From Candidatus Aminicenantes bacterium RBG_13_64_14 (lineage in GTDB: Bacteria > Acidobacteriota > Aminicenantia > Aminicenantales > Saccharicenantaceae): a stretch of DNA of 7,118 nucleotides. Positions 1 through 5,772 of this stretch are shown here, piece after piece. The notes under the pieces are model-generated. The model worked only from the letters and a program-made list of their open reading frames with translations, had not been told where the DNA came from and ran no database searches. The stretch's first letter is position 1. Every line of letters begins with the position of its first letter. A program made the translations under genes and the position numbers. Location: contig MEXZ01000141.1 in assembly GCA_001773855.1 (NCBI GenBank), forward strand, positions 634-7,751, given 5' to 3'.

Positions 1-838
1 CAGCCTCGCCGGCCATGACCGGTTTCCGGGTCAGGATCGAAAGAAGGGGAGCGCGGTCGGACGAGGAGGCCAGGCCGGCGAACGAGTGCTTGACGATTCG
101 GTCCTCGAGCGAGTGGAAAGAGATGGCGACGAAGCGCGTTCCCGGGGTCGAGAGCCGCACCGTCTCCTCGATGAACGGGCCGAGCCCTTCGAGCTCCTGG
201 TTGACCTCGATGCGGAGCGCCTGGAAGGCCTTGGCCGCCGGATGGATCCGCCCTCTCTGCGGACGCCACCGATAGACCTCTTCGGTGAGGATTCTCAGGT
301 CGGATGTCGTTTCGAGCCGGCCGAGCTTGCGCAGGTGGACGATATCCCGGGCCAGCCGCCGGGTCTGGGCGAGCTCTCCGTACTTGGCGAAAATTTCGGC
401 CAGCTTCTGCTCCGGGTAGGTGTGGAGGATCTTCCCGGCCGTCGTCTTGTTTCTCAGGTCCATACGCATGTCCAAAGGCCCTTCGTGGGTGTAGCTGAAT
501 CCCCGCTCCGGGGAATCCAGCTGGAAGGATGAAATTCCCAGGTCGACGAGGACCCCCCGGACTTTCTTGAAGGGGATCCCGAGCTCGGGGAGGCACTTGA
601 AATCCGCGTGGAAGAGCTTGACCCTTCCGGCGTGATCCGCGAGCCTCTCCCGGGCCTTCTCCAGGGACTGCTCGTCGCGGTCCAGGCCTATCAGCCGGGA
701 ACGGGGATTCCTCTCCAGGATGGCGCAGGCATGCCCTGCCAGACCCAGGGTGCAGTCGACGTAAGTCCCTTCCCGCCCCGCATCGAGGAACTCAAGGACT
801 TCCGTCGGCAGGACTGGACAATGTCCTAGCTCCGTCAT
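1..838 (-). CDS. rsmH: 16S rRNA (cytosine(1402)-N4)-methyltransferase RsmH, C-terminus cut by window edge
   Basis: RsmH (MraW) uses S-adenosylmethionine to N4-methylate C1402 of 16S rRNA in the small-subunit decoding centre. I translated 279 uninterrupted codons from ATG at 838-836. The SAM-binding loop is DCTLGLAGH (residues 28-36), followed by GLDRD (51-55). Family signatures are LGISSFQLD (100-108), RGFSY (112-116), GPLDMRMD (120-127), KAFQALRIEVNQEL (203-216) and SFHSLEDRIVK (240-250). The family is usually about 310 residues, so roughly 30 C-terminal residues lie beyond position 1. The ATG overlaps the mraZ stop as ATGA, implying translational coupling. A GAGGA Shine-Dalgarno lies 8 nt upstream inside mraZ. 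The order mraZ-rsmH is the classical start of the dcw cluster, so ftsL and ftsI/pbp genes would be expected to the left. Identity is very secure. Confidence 0.97.
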   Translation of the reverse strand, partial: MTELGHCPVLPTEVLEFLDAGREGTYVDCTLGLAGHACAILERNPRSRLIGLDRDEQSLEKARERLADHAGRVKLFHADFKCLPELGIPFKKVRGVLVDLGISSFQLDSPERGFSYTHEGPLDMRMDLRNKTTAGKILHTYPEQKLAEIFAKYGELAQTRRLARDIVHLRKLGRLETTSDLRILTEEVYRWRPQRGRIHPAAKAFQALRIEVNQELEGLGPFIEETVRLSTPGTRFVAISFHSLEDRIVKHSFAGLASSSDRAPLLSILTRKPVMAGEA

Positions 839-1302
839 TCCGGCTTTCCTCGAGGGATGAGGCGGGCGATGCTCTCGAAATCCTCGTCCGAGAGCGGTTT
901 CTCCTCGAGAGTTCCGTCGAGAACGTCCTTGTTCCAAATCTCCAGATGGTTCGAGAGGCCCAGGACTTCGACTTCGTCCCGGAGCTTGGCTTTTTCCCTG
1001 AGGGCCTGGCTGATCAGGACCCGTCCCTTGGAATCGAGCTCGTGCCGCGAGCCATGCCTGTTAACGCGGAGCATGAACTTGCGGACATCGGGACGAAGAT
1101 GGACGGCGCCCTCGGCCGTGAGGTCCGTCATCGAGAGCCAAACGGACAGGGGATAGACCTTGATCGAATCGTCGGAGAGCGAGGTGACGAAGAGGTCCTT
1201 GCCGTAAATCTGCTCGATGACCTCGCGGAATTTCTCCGGAATTTTAATGCGCCCGGACGCGTCCAGCCGCGCGGTGTAGCTGCCGATCAAAACGTTGGCC
1301 AT
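835..1302 (-). CDS. mraZ: Transcriptional regulator MraZ
   Basis: MraZ is an AbrB-fold DNA-binding protein that assembles into rings and represses its own dcw operon promoter in E. coli. The 155-residue product has the expected two tandem half-domains, each with the diagnostic motif: LDASGRIKIPEKFR (13-26) and LDSKGRVLISQALRE (from 89). MANVLIGSY at the N-terminus is also typical, and the length is within the usual 140-155 range. The ATG at 1302-1300 is preceded by only a weak GGGA Shine-Dalgarno 9 nt away, which coincides with the third putative MraZ box. The stop (TGA, 837-835) overlaps the rsmH start. It has its own sigma70 promoter and a three-repeat operator immediately upstream, so autoregulation is likely. 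Confidence 0.97.
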   Translation of the reverse strand: MANVLIGSYTARLDASGRIKIPEKFREVIEQIYGKDLFVTSLSDDSIKVYPLSVWLSMTDLTAEGAVHLRPDVRKFMLRVNRHGSRHELDSKGRVLISQALREKAKLRDEVEVLGLSNHLEIWNKDVLDGTLEEKPLSDEDFESIARLIPRGKPE

Positions 1303-1311
1303 CTATTTGCG

Positions 1312-1336
1312 TCCCGGTTTGTCCCGTTTCTTCCCA
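1312..1336 (-). promoter_or_regulatory. Putative MraZ operator: three GGGA direct repeats, 10-bp period
   Basis: Read on the minus strand, TGGGA (1336-1332), CGGGA (1326-1322) and CGGGA (1316-1312) are separated by exactly 5 nt each. This matches the architecture known for E. coli MraZ (three TGGGN repeats with 5-nt spacers upstream of mraZ). The first box lies just after the -10 element and the other two in the predicted leader. The third contains the only Shine-Dalgarno-like GGGA for mraZ. Binding by this MraZ is inferred from position and spacing. Confidence 0.75.
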
Positions 1337-1365
1337 AATATATGAGAGAAAATAGCAAAAGTCAA
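1337..1365 (-). promoter_or_regulatory. Sigma70-type promoter of mraZ/dcw cluster
   Basis: The minus strand reads TTGACT (-35, 1365-1360), a 17-nt spacer, then TATATT (-10, 1342-1337). Both hexamers are near consensus and the spacing is optimal. The stretch upstream of the -35 (about 1366-1395) is strongly A/T-rich in an otherwise GC-rich window, like an UP element. Predicted transcription start is about 1330, giving a leader of about 28 nt. Confidence 0.85.
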
Positions 1366-1389
1366 GCAATAAAAGCCCAAAAAAAGACT

Positions 1390-1416
1390 AAAAAACGGGA
1401 ACCCTACATAAGGGCC
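1390..1416 (-). terminator. Weak candidate terminator after the DUF2007-like gene
   Basis: On the minus strand, about 50 nt past the DUF2007-like stop, GGCCCT-TATGT-AGGGTT (1416-1400) can form a 6-bp stem of which two pairs are G-U. It is followed after 4 nt by a run of six T (1395-1390) and a further T run near 1385-1379. The stem is short and the T run is not directly adjacent, so this may be weak or may merely be A/T-rich sequence upstream of the mraZ promoter. Confidence 0.3.
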
Positions 1417-1466
1417 ATGATCAGAGGGAGGGGACTAGGAGTTGGGGGGTCGGTCGGGGGACGTGG

Positions 1467-1757
1467 TCAGCCGGCCTTTCCCGAGCCGTTTTCTTCATCC
1501 GCGGCGGGCCTAGCGGCCAGCAGGTCCTTGGCTTTTTCCAGGTCCTTTTCCTGGACCATGACCTTGAACTCGGCCAGCCCGTCGACGGTGAACGGATAGA
1601 CGAAGGGCGCCGTGCGGCCGCGGACGATCGAGACGATGCCGTGGCTTTCGAGGATGTTCCTGATTAAGTCCGCTTCGAACGGGCCGAAGACCCGGGCGGC
1701 TTCGGCGAGGTCGGCGTCTTTGTCCGGAGGCCTTTTCTTGTCGTCGAGTTCAGCCAT
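1467..1757 (-). CDS. DUF2007-like small cytoplasmic protein
   Basis: This 96-residue soluble protein resembles the DUF2007 family (often labelled putative signal-transducing protein, function not established). The family-like core is [20 protein letters not shown] (21-40), then a beta segment IVSIVRG, and [18 protein letters not shown] (64-81), an alpha/beta pattern resembling a PII-like or ferredoxin-like fold. The first 20 residues are charged and outside the core, and the tail after about 82 is short and low-complexity. The ATG at 1757-1755 has an AAGGG Shine-Dalgarno 8 nt upstream, supporting this start. Its first 94 bp overlap the end of the Nudix gene in another frame, so the two are probably co-transcribed from the Nudix promoter. 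No signal peptide or membrane segment is seen. The family call is by recognition of the pattern only. Confidence 0.75.
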   Translation of the reverse strand: MAELDDKKRPPDKDADLAEAARVFGPFEADLIRNILESHGIVSIVRGRTAPFVYPFTVDGLAEFKVMVQEKDLEKAKDLLAARPAADEENGSGKAG

Positions 1758-2185
1758 GGGTCACGCCCTTTCTTGAATTCGAGATAATCATCGAGGATTT
1801 TCCGATGGTCGAAAGCCAGGGGAACATCGCGATCTCGGGGGTCGATCACCGCTGCGTTTCGGGCGTCGTCGCCGGCCTTCGGCGCGCCTTCGGCCCGGGC
1901 GATGAAAACCGTCGATACCGTGTGCAGCCTGGGGTCTCGCGCGGGATCGGAGTAGGCGTGGAACTGGCCGCAGAGCTCGACGTCGAGCTCTGTCTCCTCG
2001 CGGGCTTCCCGGACCGCGGCCGCCTCGAGCGTCTCGCCGTAGTCGACGAAGCCGCCGGGCAGGGCCCAGCCGGGCGGGGGGTTCTTGCGCTCGATGAGGA
2101 CGATGCCCCGCCTTTTCCGGCCGTCCATGACTTCGATGATGATGTCGACGGTGGGCACGGGGTTGCGAAACTTCGGGCGGTGCAT
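1664..2185 (-). CDS. Nudix hydrolase, ADP-ribose pyrophosphatase-like
   Basis: Nudix enzymes hydrolyse nucleoside diphosphates linked to another group, with Mg2+ held by the Nudix-box glutamates. The box is complete at residues 45-67: G45, E51, R59-E60, E63-E64. The usual late Gly is Glu66, a common variation. Flanking features fit the small ADP-ribose pyrophosphatase-like group: [12 protein letters not shown] near the start, [12 protein letters not shown] (40-51), [17 protein letters not shown] (78-94) and [16 protein letters not shown] (122-137). The exact substrate cannot be read from sequence. ATG 2185-2183 is the first possible start, since an in-frame TAG lies 21 nt upstream. It lacks a clear Shine-Dalgarno, and the predicted leader is only about 17 nt. 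The normal domain ends near residue 140. Residues from about 144 to 173 are basic and Pro/Ser-rich, and translate the start of the downstream gene out of frame, possibly reflecting a frameshift that removed the true stop. Confidence 0.92.
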   Translation of the reverse strand: MHRPKFRNPVPTVDIIIEVMDGRKRRGIVLIERKNPPPGWALPGGFVDYGETLEAAAVREAREETELDVELCGQFHAYSDPARDPRLHTVSTVFIARAEGAPKAGDDARNAAVIDPRDRDVPLAFDHRKILDDYLEFKKGRDPWLNSTTRKGLRTKTPTSPKPPGSSARSKRT

Positions 2186-2208
2186 CTGATAACTCGGTCG
2201 GCGTGCCT

Positions 2209-2238
2209 ATTGTAGGGGCCGCCTTCCGCGCTTGTCAA
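2209..2238 (-). promoter_or_regulatory. Sigma70-type promoter of the Nudix/DUF2007-like pair
   Basis: The minus strand reads TTGACA (-35, perfect consensus, 2238-2233), an 18-nt spacer, then TACAAT (-10, 2214-2209). Predicted start of transcription is about 2202, only about 17 nt before the Nudix ATG. That leaves a very short leader without a recognisable Shine-Dalgarno. Confidence 0.8.
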
Positions 2239-2270
2239 TCGCTACGACTCCCACGCCGGGAAGCCAAAGA

Positions 2271-2333
2271 GGGACAGTCCTAATTGGGGATGGCAATCCC
2301 CAATTAGGACTGCCCACAAGGTGGGCTGTCCCC
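2271..2333. repeat. Compound palindrome, REP/MITE-like, with two overlapping hairpins
   Basis: A perfect 17-bp inverted repeat (arms 2275-2291 and 2296-2312) surrounds the 4-nt loop GGCA. Its right arm overlaps the left arm of a second hairpin: GGACTGCCCAC (2307-2317), loop AAG, GTGGGCTGTCC (2321-2331), 11-bp arms with one T-T mismatch. The motif GGGACAGTCC at the left (2271-2280) echoes the reverse complement of GGGCTGTCCC at the right (2324-2333). The element lies upstream of both divergent promoters, so it should not be in either transcript and is unlikely to be a terminator or attenuator. This layout resembles REP elements mobilised by REP-associated tyrosine transposases. An activator-binding site for the nearby sigma54 promoter is the main alternative. 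Confidence 0.7.
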
Positions 2334-2382
2334 AGGAAAGGACAAAGGGGACCGAGTTGAACTTGCCGTCCAGGCAGAGCGA

Positions 2383-2399
2383 TTGGCACGAAAAGTGCT
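2383..2399 (+). promoter_or_regulatory. Sigma54 (RpoN) -24/-12 promoter
   Basis: TTGGCACG-AAAA-GTGCT matches the sigma54 consensus (YTGGCACG-N4-TTGCW) at all defined positions except one T replaced by G at 2395. The invariant GG (2385-2386) and GC (2397-2398) are at the correct spacing. Transcription is predicted to start near 2410, about 31 nt before the downstream ATG at 2441 and its GAGGAG ribosome site. No plausible sigma70 promoter was found between the palindrome and the gene. Confidence 0.68.
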
Positions 2400-2428
2400 A
2401 CTATAGATGATGTGAAATGCCTGAAAAC

Positions 2429-2434
2429 GAGGAG
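2429..2434 (+). promoter_or_regulatory. Shine-Dalgarno GAGGAG that fixes the start at 2441
   Basis: GAGGAG ends 6 nt before ATG 2441. An in-frame ATG exists at 2417, but it has no ribosome site and lies only about 7 nt from the predicted transcription start. It would also put a polar octapeptide in front of the signal peptide. Confidence 0.85.
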
Positions 2435-2440
2435 ACGGCC

Positions 2441-4420
2441 ATGAAAAATGGGGGTTTTCGAAAAGTCGTTTTAGGGATGGTTTTTCTGGTCGCATCTTCC
2501 GGGCTGTGGGCGGCCGATCATTACAAGGTCCTCAACGGCCCGAAGAATTTTTACTACGGCCACATCAGCTACATCGAGGCGACGCCCGAGGGGACGGACC
2601 CGATCGTCCTGCGTGAGGGGCAATCGGTTCCCGAACAGGCCGTCCTGAACCTGCCCGTCGGCCCCGGCGACACGGTCCGGACCTCGGCCGACCGGCGCTG
2701 CGAGATCCAGTTCGACACCGGGACGGTCGTCCGGCTCGACTTCAACACCGTAGTCCGGGTCGAGACGATCCTGGCCCGCAGCTTGAGCAGCCTCGAGCAG
2801 ATCTCCAACCTGGCCCTCGACGAGGGCCGGATCTATGTCATGTACAGGGAGTACGACGGCCGCGAAATATTCCAGGTGCTGACCCCCAATGCGGCCGTCA
2901 AGTTGAAGCACAACGCGGTCGCCCTCGTCACCGCGGCCGAGGACGGCTCGACCGAAACCCAGGTGAAGTACGGCAAGGCCCAAATGCGATTCGGGGCGAG
3001 CGAGAGACTCCTCGATGACCAGACCGTCAGGAAGGGCGAGCGGCTGATCGTCCGGAAGGACAGTCAGTTCCAGCTCGCTCCCGCCATCGAGGGCACCGCC
3101 TTCGACCTCTGGAACAAAGAGGTCAACGCCCATTTCGAGGACCTCCACGAGGGCCTGACCGCATTGCCCAAGCCCATCCAGAAACTCCCCGGCGCCGTCT
3201 TCTACTTCGCCCAGAACTACGGCAGCCTCTATGGCGAATGGCTCTGGGATGACATGTACGGCTACATCTGGCGCCCCTTCGTCGACAACGGAATGTATCC
3301 CTGGGGCTGGCAACCCTATTACTACGGTCAATGGGCCATGAGCGGAGGGCAGATGTTCTGGGTGCCCCAGGAACCCTGGGGCTGGATCCCCTATCACCTC
3401 GGCATTTGGCAATGGGATAAGAAGCACGGCTGGGTCTGGCTCCCCGGATCGATGTTCGCGCCGGCCTGGGCGACGTGGGATTTTTATTTCGGGTACGCCG
3501 GCTGGCGGCCGTGGGGCCTTTACGATTGGATGGGCGGCGCCTACTCCTATTACGGCGCCGGCTTCAACTATCTCGACGGAGCTTGGGGCTATAACTGGCC
3601 CTGCGTGGAAGGCGGCCCGGGGGCGCCCTGGAGGCCGGCCTTGAAGGTCGTCCGGAAAGACCAGCTCAAGCAGCCGGGCGCGGCCGCCTATCCCGTTCCC
3701 TCTGAGCTCAAGGGCGCCCTCAAGAAAGTGACCGCCGCTTACAAGCAGGGCGATGTCCGGATCCGGGATTCGGCGAGCGCCGTCCCCGGGCATCTCGTAT
3801 TCGTCGCCAAGGGCGACCTCAAAGCCCGCGCGGTCAATGAAAAAGCGATGACCTGGCAGGAAGTTCCCAAAGCCGGCGCGCCTCCGGCCAAGGAGTCCGG
3901 AATCCTGCGCCGCCCCGCCGACCCGCAGCGCGCGGCCGCCAGGATTTTCCGCGGTGTCGACAGTCCGGCCGTGAGTCCGCAAAGGCGGGAGGACCCGGCC
4001 GCGAAGCAGATCGAAGGCAGGAACTTCGTTGCCGTCCCCCTGGCGCCCGAGCGCCCGGCGACGCCGGTCAGGAGGAACGACAGTCCCGCCGTCCGCTTCC
4101 GCGACTGGAACCCCGACGTCCGCATCGCCCGCGAACTGGGCGTTCACATCGAATATTCCAGCCAGAAGAACGAAGTCCGCTGCCCCGAGCTGAATATCTC
4201 CTCCCAGGACAGGGCGCGCGGTTCGGGCATCGTCCCGCACCTGACATCTCAAGGCGTCAGCTACGGGCCGTCCGGCTCGACGGCCGCTGTCGGTTCCGGT
4301 TCGTCCGGTTCGTCCGGCGCCTCAGTCTCCTCAGGGGCAGGGAGCAGCTCCGGCCGTTCCTCCGCCGGCTCGAACGACAAGGGCGGGACGGGAAAAGAGA
4401 GCGGGACGATCAAAAACTGA
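2441..4420 (+). CDS. Secreted FecR-like / DUF6600-like Trp-rich protein
   Basis: This is a 659-residue exported protein of unknown function. Residues 1-25 form a signal peptide: KNGGFRK, a hydrophobic core VVLGMVFLVASSGLWA, and likely cleavage before ADHYK. Residues about 65-185 look like a FecR-type beta region: VGPGDTVRTSADRRCEIQF, GTVVRLDFNTVVRVE, then an ALDEGRIYV...VLTPNAAVKL pattern. Residues about 261-386 carry 20 tryptophans with many Tyr, Gly and Pro in repeated units such as EWLWDDMYGYIWRP, PWGWQPYYYGQW, EPWGWIPYHLGIW and KHGWVWLPG, as in DUF6600 proteins. Residues 387-600 are polar and proline/arginine-rich. The last 50 or so are Ser/Gly-rich. It stands alone under a sigma54-type promoter and converges on the M23 gene with an 11-bp 3' overlap. 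No TonB, sigma/anti-sigma or enzyme motif is visible, so classical FecR signalling is not implied. The export and domain calls are fairly sure, the role is unknown. Confidence 0.88.
   Translation: MKNGGFRKVVLGMVFLVASSGLWAADHYKVLNGPKNFYYGHISYIEATPEGTDPIVLREGQSVPEQAVLNLPVGPGDTVRTSADRRCEIQFDTGTVVRLDFNTVVRVETILARSLSSLEQISNLALDEGRIYVMYREYDGREIFQVLTPNAAVKLKHNAVALVTAAEDGSTETQVKYGKAQMRFGASERLLDDQTVRKGERLIVRKDSQFQLAPAIEGTAFDLWNKEVNAHFEDLHEGLTALPKPIQKLPGAVFYFAQNYGSLYGEWLWDDMYGYIWRPFVDNGMYPWGWQPYYYGQWAMSGGQMFWVPQEPWGWIPYHLGIWQWDKKHGWVWLPGSMFAPAWATWDFYFGYAGWRPWGLYDWMGGAYSYYGAGFNYLDGAWGYNWPCVEGGPGAPWRPALKVVRKDQLKQPGAAAYPVPSELKGALKKVTAAYKQGDVRIRDSASAVPGHLVFVAKGDLKARAVNEKAMTWQEVPKAGAPPAKESGILRRPADPQRAAARIFRGVDSPAVSPQRREDPAAKQIEGRNFVAVPLAPERPATPVRRNDSPAVRFRDWNPDVRIARELGVHIEYSSQKNEVRCPELNISSQDRARGSGIVPHLTSQGVSYGPSGSTAAVGSGSSGSSGASVSSGAGSSSGRSSAGSNDKGGTGKESGTIKN
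4296..4317 (+). repeat. Short tandem repeat, 9-bp unit CCGGTTCGT
   Basis: Two exact copies of CCGGTTCGT (4296-4304, 4305-4313) are followed by a further CCGG. They encode Ser/Gly repeats in the tail of the Trp-rich protein. The unit is a multiple of three, so slippage would change tail length without breaking the frame. Confidence 0.6.
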
Positions 4421-4422
4421 TC
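4408..4422. other. Convergent 3' overlap with both stop codons in a small inverted repeat
   Basis: The plus-strand stop TGA (4418-4420) and the minus-strand stop TGA (4412-4410) both lie within GATCA-AAAAC-TGATC, a 5-bp inverted repeat with a 5-nt centre. The two genes share 11 bp. There is no room for a terminator between them, and the short stem has no T run after it. Confidence 0.85.
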
Positions 4423-5759
4423 GAGGGGAATAAGGTCCGGGAAAGCCGGGGCACTTCGAGGGCGAGACGGAGCCGCTCGACCTCCTTCTTGTAAACATCC
4501 AAGAATTCCTTGCGCAACGGGTCGGCCGGCTTGAACTTGTGCCCCAGCGGGTTGACGGGACCGCCGTGGTAGTAGATCCGGTAGTCGAGGTGGGGCCCCG
4601 TCGAGTCCCCCGATGAACCCACGAACCCGACGGTGTCCCCCCCCTTGAGCTCGGCGCCCTTGCGGACGCCCTTCCCGAAACCTCTCAGGTGGAGATAGGC
4701 CGTCTCATAGGAATTCTTGTGCCTGATCTTGACCGTGTTGCCGGCCGCGCCGTCCCGGCCGGCGAAGGTCACTTCCCCGTCGGCCGTCGCCTGGACCTCC
4801 GTCCCGATGGGGGCCGCGTAGTCGACGCCGTAGTGCGGCCGGTAGATCTTGTAGATCGGATGGAAGCGGCTGGAGGAGAATCGCGAGGTGATGCGCGGCG
4901 TCCTGAACTTGATGGGCGAGCGCAGAAAATCCTTCCTTCGGGAGCCGCCGTTCTCGTCGTAATAGTCGGAGGCCTTGGTATCGGGATAGGTGAAGCGGAA
5001 GGCCTGGAAGACGTTGCCGTCGTTCGTGAACTCGGCGGCCAGGATGTCGCGGTATCCGGCGAAACGGCCGTCCAGGTATTTTTTCTCGACGTAGATCCGG
5101 AAGGAATCTCCCTTGCGCAGGTCGGTATTGAAATCGATGTCCCAGCCGAAACAGCGTTCGACGAGGTCGAGGGCCAGACTGTCCTCCTCGCCGGCCTTGT
5201 TGAGGGCCCCGATCAGGCTGTCCTCGATGACGCCCCAGGCGAAGGCCGGCCGGACCTCGAAGGGGACGAGCTTCACCTCCGCCTTGATCCCGTCTTCGTC
5301 GTTGTGGACGACGAGGAAGCGCGTTTCGTCGATATCGTATTCGAGCGTTTTCCACGGCCCGCCCGGCAGGGAGGCCAGCCGCAGCTGCTGTCCCGCCCGG
5401 ATCTTGCCCAGGTCGTAGACGGGCTTGACGGCTTCCTTGATCCTGTGGATCTCGACGTTGTCGAAATCGCGCCTCTTGAGCAGGTCGGCCAGGCTGGACC
5501 TCAGGGGGATGACGATTCTCTCCTCTTCGAGCGCCGGGGCCGCGGGGGCCGGGACGATCGCGGCCTCGGCGGGTCCCGACGGCGCAGGCCCGTCCGGCGC
5601 GGCCGCTTCCGGCGGGAAGACGGCGCGGATGACGAAGACGAGAGCGGCGGCGGCGCAGGCGAGAAGGACAAGGGCCGCGGCGACGCGCGCCCCGTTGATC
5701 CGTCTCCGCGATTTTCCGCGGCCGGCCCCCGGGTCGATGGTCAGCTTGAGTCGTCCCAT
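4410..5759 (-). CDS. Membrane-anchored M23 peptidoglycan DD-endopeptidase, MepM-like
   Basis: M23 metallopeptidases cut peptide crosslinks in peptidoglycan to allow wall growth. This 449-residue protein has a basic cytoplasmic N-terminus (1-25), one membrane helix (about 24-48) and an Ala/Pro linker (49-78). An OapA/LysM-like region follows, then the MepM-type middle domain (LVERCFGWDIDFNTDLRKGD, YLDGRFAGYRDILAAEF, YYDENG, RKDFLRSPI). The C-terminal M23 domain contains RPHYGVDYAAPIGTEV with H309 and D313, YLHL with H357, and GPHLDYR with H390. The third zinc ligand, normally the second His of HxH, is Asp392 here. Asp can bind zinc and similar HLD variants occur in the superfamily, so activity is plausible but not certain. 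The gene starts 13 nt after pssA and has only AGG next to the ATG at 5759-5757, so it may rely on coupling with pssA. Its stop lies inside the 3' end of the convergent gene. Confidence 0.93.
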   Translation of the reverse strand: MGRLKLTIDPGAGRGKSRRRINGARVAAALVLLACAAAALVFVIRAVFPPEAAAPDGPAPSGPAEAAIVPAPAAPALEEERIVIPLRSSLADLLKRRDFDNVEIHRIKEAVKPVYDLGKIRAGQQLRLASLPGGPWKTLEYDIDETRFLVVHNDEDGIKAEVKLVPFEVRPAFAWGVIEDSLIGALNKAGEEDSLALDLVERCFGWDIDFNTDLRKGDSFRIYVEKKYLDGRFAGYRDILAAEFTNDGNVFQAFRFTYPDTKASDYYDENGGSRRKDFLRSPIKFRTPRITSRFSSSRFHPIYKIYRPHYGVDYAAPIGTEVQATADGEVTFAGRDGAAGNTVKIRHKNSYETAYLHLRGFGKGVRKGAELKGGDTVGFVGSSGDSTGPHLDYRIYYHGGPVNPLGHKFKPADPLRKEFLDVYKKEVERLRLALEVPRLSRTLFPSISF

Positions 5760-5772
5760 CCTGCAGGCGTCG

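Noticed and set aside
86..829. Plus-strand open frames across the left edge
   Set aside because: The minus strand encodes RsmH continuously with all family motifs. The plus frames show no recognisable protein.
946..1599. A 217-codon plus-strand open frame spanning mraZ, its promoter and the DUF2007-like gene
   Set aside because: It crosses two well-supported minus-strand genes and their intergenic control region, and has no family resemblance.
2271..2333. Palindrome as an intrinsic terminator
   Set aside because: It lies between divergent genes and upstream of both promoters, and neither hairpin is followed by a T run.
2383..2405. Sigma70 promoter reading TTGGCA with TATAGA before the Trp-rich gene
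   Set aside because: The spacer would be 13 nt, too short for sigma70. The same bases fit the sigma54 consensus with correct spacing.
2417..2440. Earlier in-frame ATG for the Trp-rich secreted protein
   Set aside because: It has no ribosome site, lies too close to the predicted transcription start, and adds polar residues before the signal peptide.
2471..4252. A 593-codon open frame on the minus strand opposite the Trp-rich protein gene
   Set aside because: It has no family motifs and is a mirror of a GC-rich coding gene. The plus frame has a signal peptide, ribosome site, promoter and recognisable domains.
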